DNA of 34,245 nt from an uncultured Prevotellaceae bacterium (GTDB lineage: Bacteria > Bacteroidota > Bacteroidia > Bacteroidales > Bacteroidaceae). The notes under the pieces were generated by a model. It was given only the letters and a program-made list of their open reading frames with translations, was not told the DNA's origin and did no database searches. Below are positions 31,601-34,245 of the stretch, piece after piece (the stretch's first letter is position 1; each line of letters begins with the position of its first letter). Position numbers and translations under genes: made by a program. The DNA lies in contig CAMKTN010000028.1 of the NCBI GenBank assembly GCA_946415705.1, positions 1-34,245 of the forward strand, read 5' to 3'.

Positions 31601-33084
31601 ACCACTACATCGATGCCGACTCCATTCGTGTAAGTGTTCAACTGGATAAACTTGCCAACAGCCGCCCATACAAAGGAACTTTGCCAATTGCACTGATGTG
31701 GAAAGGCAAGAATGGAGGCAGTAGCAACTTTGGGACCCAGGAGATGGACGTTGACTTCACCAATGAAGAAAGCGCTGTCCGAGAGTTCATCTTCCATAGC
31801 GGTAACTCATTAGTGCATAACAACTATAGCAGCCTTGCTTATGACCTGCATTTCAGCCTGTCATCTGTATGGGATAGTGGCTCTTACCGATACGCATATC
31901 AAACAGAGTGCATCGGTGACAGCACCATCTACCGGATGAAAACCGACTGGGGTACGCGTGGCCGTGTCTATGTCTATGCCAATTCTTCTGAAGGCGGTAC
32001 CGTAGGTCTTAAGGATGACAACAACTCTGCTAATCAAGAGATATTCTTCTCTACGGGTATGACAGCCCATGCCCACGCAACCCCTGCCACTGGCTACTAC
32101 TTCCGCTGCTGGACAGACCAGGACGACAACATCGTGTCGCGCGATGCCATCTATACTTTCGTCACCTCCTTCAAGACCGCCGGAGAACGCTACACCCTGA
32201 AGGCCAACTTCGAGCAGGGCACCACACCCGCCATGCGCACCATCACCGCAGAGGCGCAACCCTTCGGGCAGGGCACTGTCACTGGCGGCGGCTCCTTCTA
32301 TGATGGAGAACAGACGACGCTCACTGCCACAGCCGCAAAGGGTTACGAATTCATCTGCTGGCAGGCTGAGGACGGCACCGAACTCTCCACGGATGCCACG
32401 TACACCGTCACCGTCAGCCAAGACGCCACCTACACCGCCGTCTTCGCCGTCTATGAGAACTTAGTTGTCACTGCAGACAATAAGACGATGGTTTATGGCG
32501 AAACTGTACCGGAACTGACATACACAGTGACAGGCACTGGCACCCTGAAGGGCGAACCGTCATTAATCACCAGCGTGCGAAGCACGACCAAACCCGGTAC
32601 TTACGACATCCTCGTCCAGAAAGGCACCACCAACAACCGTCGTCTGACGCTGAAGAACGGTAAGCTGACGGTGAGAAAGGCTGAATTGACTGGCCATGTG
32701 GAAGATGCCACGATGCACTTGGGCGAGGAGCTGCCGACATTTGTCTTCACGCTCGAAGGCTTTATCGGCAATGACACCATGGAGTCAACCTTCACGACAC
32801 TGCCGCGTTGCTATGTGTCGGGCGGCACACCCACGGAGATGGGAACATACACCATCAAGATGACCCGTGGCACGTCTGAATACTATAATGTGACAACGGG
32901 TGAGGGTACGCTGACCGTACTTGCGGCCGATGCCATACAAGACATCCTTTCCGAGAATGCGCCCGCAGATATCTACACCCTCAGCGGCGTGAAAGTGCGC
33001 TCGGCAGCAACCACGCTAAGCGGTCTGCCCGCCGGTATCTATGTCGTCAACGGCAGAAAGGTGGTCATCGGAAACGCTTTCTAA
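28648..33084 (+). CDS. secreted C10 (streptopain-like) cysteine peptidase, multidomain
   Basis: A 1478-aa exported peptidase. Signal peptide about 1-25, then a Spi-like propeptide (SEEEALQRASHFL; GGFVIVSGEECTPDILGYSE). The C10 catalytic domain follows: CVTGCVATAMAQVMNYW with nucleophile Cys173, and SSSGHAFICDGY with His316 followed by HIDWGWGGNYNGFFRL and the NPQGRGTGG loop. After about 380 come Ig-like modules, three InlB/Flg_new-like modules (about 770-865, 1105-1190 and 1195-1265; FDHWTKNG, FRCWTDQD, FICWQAED), and two MBG-like repeats (about 1270-1420). The end YTLSGVKVRSA...LPAGIYVVNGRK is a sorting-type C-terminus. The propeptide must be removed for activity. It probably degrades host or dietary protein at the cell surface. 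Confidence 0.9.
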   Translation: MNKKGLTLSLMYLIIWSIGGGYLNAQNISEEEALQRASHFLSAPAAQSIARKAPRHAPRLTTAVSNDTYYIFNDDANGGFVIVSGEECTPDILGYSEQGTFDAKHVPINVKAWLDGYKAQIKAAAASTTLTATSDTYVSRTPIAPLLRTEWNQHSPFNLLCPMDNGKQCVTGCVATAMAQVMNYWQHPAQTTGTIPNRVAERLEFTHPDIAAGTAIDWANMPRADWEATTEAQQKAVSELMLYCGMAVQMDYGANSSAAYSKNVAPALSNYFGYSNGICFVGRTSYNYEDWLYTIYNELRMGHPVYYSGQSSSSGHAFICDGYASEDYYHIDWGWGGNYNGFFRLQVMNPQGRGTGGGSSSDGYTNWQYAILGCVPSGHADTKAALACHSITTNQTTTQRSATTGSFQNVAITPTLFVTTHAAGIDYALALYQDDMQRSLLSSATTSARVGDILSKSINVSISEEVADGEYQIVPVCRQSGESSWQRCLDSEVVYVKAVISGQTLTLTPMDYTAAPISDAKLVCTAAPVITGTYHYTDRFNASFTIRNEGGDYAGPLCIFNSTTQDMLAEQTVNIAADETKTITMTDIITWSMRTNNTQNHFYLGSYIGDIHVSGSEFALAPFPILRVTTNVPELPEAEDEYGTYWIYDTKLNANVRIEYPEPDGYAPTVNGKVNVQLATANSGAVFSTDLDINLEPGQSVELPINLPEATMETYYRYLLHFSVTPILQEGSKSFKIENNGQPDYKIIVAGGKKMPGIVNYTIAVSPEGAGSFNESSSNSIIAGSELSVTAGPFIHNGETTYLWNEEWYNTYKFMHVDYYFDHWTKNGVIVSEDNTLTLTMNEDCNLVAHFKPNLKLTCIETPTVEGTLETGSTNTYNAVIWNESEEDYEGDVTLTYWTDYMYGSGDAKATSLVHVSIKAGETQSVSLPLRNIAPTIQHITLYGSLTFSHPKMDVRECSVSGSNVEIALYPRIRASFTVLNADANHYIDADSIRVSVQLDKLANSRPYKGTLPIALMWKGKNGGSSNFGTQEMDVDFTNEESAVREFIFHSGNSLVHNNYSSLAYDLHFSLSSVWDSGSYRYAYQTECIGDSTIYRMKTDWGTRGRVYVYANSSEGGTVGLKDDNNSANQEIFFSTGMTAHAHATPATGYYFRCWTDQDDNIVSRDAIYTFVTSFKTAGERYTLKANFEQGTTPAMRTITAEAQPFGQGTVTGGGSFYDGEQTTLTATAAKGYEFICWQAEDGTELSTDATYTVTVSQDATYTAVFAVYENLVVTADNKTMVYGETVPELTYTVTGTGTLKGEPSLITSVRSTTKPGTYDILVQKGTTNNRRLTLKNGKLTVRKAELTGHVEDATMHLGEELPTFVFTLEGFIGNDTMESTFTTLPRCYVSGGTPTEMGTYTIKMTRGTSEYYNVTTGEGTLTVLAADAIQDILSENAPADIYTLSGVKVRSAATTLSGLPAGIYVVNGRKVVIGNAF

Positions 33085-33125
33085 CGAGAAAACGAGTAGC
33101 GAAAGCGAAAAAAACGAGCTTTTCG

Positions 33126-33156
33126 TTTGTGGTTACAAAAGAATGTCGTACCTTTG
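33126..33156 (+). promoter_or_regulatory. Bacteroidetes-type promoter for the tRNA gene
   Basis: TTTG (33126-33129), 19 bp, TACCTTTG (33149-33156), a good match to the consensus; the tRNA begins 18 bp further on. Confidence 0.82.
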
Positions 33157-33174
33157 CAGCCGCAAACGAAAGAT

Positions 33175-33249
33175 AGGAGCGTAGCTCAGTTGGTTCAGAG
33201 CGCTTCAGTCACATTGAAGAGGTCATCGGTTCGAGCCCGATCGTTCCTA
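33175..33249 (+). tRNA. tRNA-Val (anticodon CAC)
   Basis: A 75-nt cloverleaf. Acceptor AGGAGCG pairs with CGTTCCT (one G-U), D stem GCTC/GAGC, anticodon stem CTTCA/TGAAG around the loop GTCACAT (anticodon CAC at 33210-33212), T stem ATCGG/CCGAT with TTCGAGC loop, discriminator A. The 3' CCA is not encoded. The loop has G32 and U38, which is unusual. CAC reads the Val codon GUG. Confidence 0.88.
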
Positions 33250-33257
33250 CAAGCAAA

Positions 33258-33290
33258 GGCGGACATGTCACCACGACAAGCCCGCTTTTT
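33258..33290 (+). terminator. probable terminator after the tRNA gene
   Basis: GCGG (33259-33262) with GTC (33267-33269) pairs with GAC (33275-33277) and CCGC (33282-33285), giving a bulged stem, and a T-run (33286-33291) follows. It lies just before the prfA start at 33306, so prfA would need partial read-through or its own weak promoter. Confidence 0.6.
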
Positions 33291-33305
33291 TACTACAAAA
33301 GAAAT

Positions 33306-34245
33306 ATGGCAATAGAGAACAATGACTTGTTAAACAGGCTTGAGGGCTTGGTGAGCCGCTACGAAGAGGTGGGAACACTCATCACCGACCCATCCGTCAT
33401 CGCCGACCAGAAGCGCTACGTCAAGCTGACCAAGGAATACAAGGACCTGGGCGCTATCGTGAAGAAGCGCCGCGAATACGTGCAGACGCTGCAGACCATC
33501 GAGGATGCCAAGGAGATGCTCTCCGAGGACGATCCCGATATCAAGGAGATGGCGCGCGAGGAGCTCAGCGCAGCACAGGAGCGTATGCCGCAGCTTGAGG
33601 AAGACATCAAGCTGCTGCTCATCCCCGCTGACCCCGAGGACGACAAGAATGTCATCATGGAGATCCGCGGCGGCACGGGTGGCGACGAGGCAGCACTCTT
33701 CGCTGGCGACCTCTTCCGCATGTACTCAAAGTACTGCGAGACAAAGGGTTGGAAGATTGCCATCAGCAGTTTCACGGAAGGTGCCGCAGGTGGCTACAAG
33801 GAGATCATCTTCTCGGTCACCGGTGAAAAGGTCTATGGCACGCTGAAGTATGAGAGCGGCGTGCACCGCGTACAGCGAGTGCCGGCCACCGAGACACAGG
33901 GACGCGTGCATACCTCTGCCGCCACCGTCGCCGTGCTGCCAGAAGCCGAGGAATTCGATGTGGAAATCAACGAAGGTGCGATTAAATGGGACACCTTCCG
34001 CAGCCAGGGCGCCGGCGGACAGAACGTCAACAAGGTAGAATCCGGTGTACGTGCACGATATATGTGGACCAACCCCAACACAGGTGAGACCGAGGAAATC
34101 CTCATCGAATGTACGGAGACGCGAGACCAACCTAAAAATAAGGAACGTGCGCTCGCGCGCCTGCGTACCTTTATATATGATAAGGAACACCAGAAGTACA
34201 TCGACGACATCGCCAGTCGCCGCAAGACAATGGTCTCCACCGGTG
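33306..34245 (+). CDS. prfA: peptide chain release factor 1 (C-terminus cut off)
   Basis: Release factor that reads UAA and UAG and triggers peptide release. 313 codons are visible from the ATG at 33306, leaving about 50 residues outside the window. The RF1-specific RVPATETQGRVHTSAATVAV contains the PAT codon-recognition motif (RF2 would have SPF), and the catalytic GGQ occurs in RSQGAGGQNVNKVES. GGTGGDEAALFAGDLFRMY precedes it. A Bacteroidota-style WTNPNTGETEEILIECTETR segment follows. It has a helical N-terminal domain. It lies downstream of tRNA-Val; no other partner is visible. Confidence 0.96.
   Translation, partial: MAIENNDLLNRLEGLVSRYEEVGTLITDPSVIADQKRYVKLTKEYKDLGAIVKKRREYVQTLQTIEDAKEMLSEDDPDIKEMAREELSAAQERMPQLEEDIKLLLIPADPEDDKNVIMEIRGGTGGDEAALFAGDLFRMYSKYCETKGWKIAISSFTEGAAGGYKEIIFSVTGEKVYGTLKYESGVHRVQRVPATETQGRVHTSAATVAVLPEAEEFDVEINEGAIKWDTFRSQGAGGQNVNKVESGVRARYMWTNPNTGETEEILIECTETRDQPKNKERALARLRTFIYDKEHQKYIDDIASRRKTMVSTG

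Noticed and set aside
33089..33128. Possible hairpin with AAACGA/TCGTTT ends after the C10 peptidase
   Set aside because: The pairing is interrupted and overlaps the tRNA promoter; not convincing as a terminator.
1..34245. CRISPR array, insertion sequence, prophage or defence island
   Set aside because: No regularly spaced repeats, transposase, integrase or phage structural motif was found. The nucleases here have signal peptides or lipoboxes, so they are not restriction or defence enzymes.

Overview
The window is Bacteroidota chromosome, most likely from a Prevotella-like member of the Bacteroidales. Four things point there: promoters of the TTTG-N19/20-TAnnTTTG type, SPII lipoproteins next to a TonB-dependent receptor, many secreted proteins ending in a GxY(V/I)-type C-terminal sorting motif of the Por/type IX kind, and Bacteroidales-typical families (DUF3256, DUF4421, DUF5689, DUF5715, C10 peptidases). 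I see no insertion sequence, phage or CRISPR array. No gene-free stretch exceeds 300 bases.

Left part, minus strand (1-8341): a TonB-dependent receptor (904 aa) is followed by a DUF5689 lipoprotein, a lipoprotein with an OB-fold-like domain plus jelly-roll-like modules, a DNA/RNA non-specific endonuclease lipoprotein and a secreted endonuclease/exonuclease/phosphatase protein. A class II fructose-bisphosphate aldolase (cut by the window start) lies beyond. Divergent from the receptor is rpmE2 (L31 type B).

Middle, minus strand (8834-21904): three tandem secreted endonuclease I paralogues lead a run that continues into truA, an EamA/DMT permease and a DUF3256-DUF4421 fusion. Upstream are a 763-aa secreted protein with several OB-fold-like domains, a Spy-like Gly-rich periplasmic protein and a DUF5715 (M15-like) protein. 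In all, 1008-20179 encodes five exported nucleases, several OB-fold-like surface proteins and one TonB receptor. I read this as an extracellular nucleic-acid capture and digestion locus, built like a polysaccharide utilisation locus but without SusD or glycosidases. This is inference.

Right part, plus strand (22007-34245): phoH, purC, a GT-A-type glycosyltransferase-like gene, aroE, a TPM-domain protein and lemA, purM, then a 1478-aa C10 (streptopain-like) peptidase with InlB-like and MBG-like repeats, tRNA-Val(CAC), and prfA (cut by the window end). Two purine genes here would fit with nucleic-acid metabolism but are ordinary housekeeping.

The other striking signal is palindromic DNA inside genes. 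A GC-rich stem-loop element of about 35-43 bp occurs five times. Three copies lie inside the coding frames of truA, aroE and purM and are read as similar Pro/Arg-Glu-Gly-rich peptides. Separate perfect hairpins also sit in frame in purM (23-bp arms), in the linker of the DUF3256-DUF4421 fusion and in the glycosyltransferase linker.
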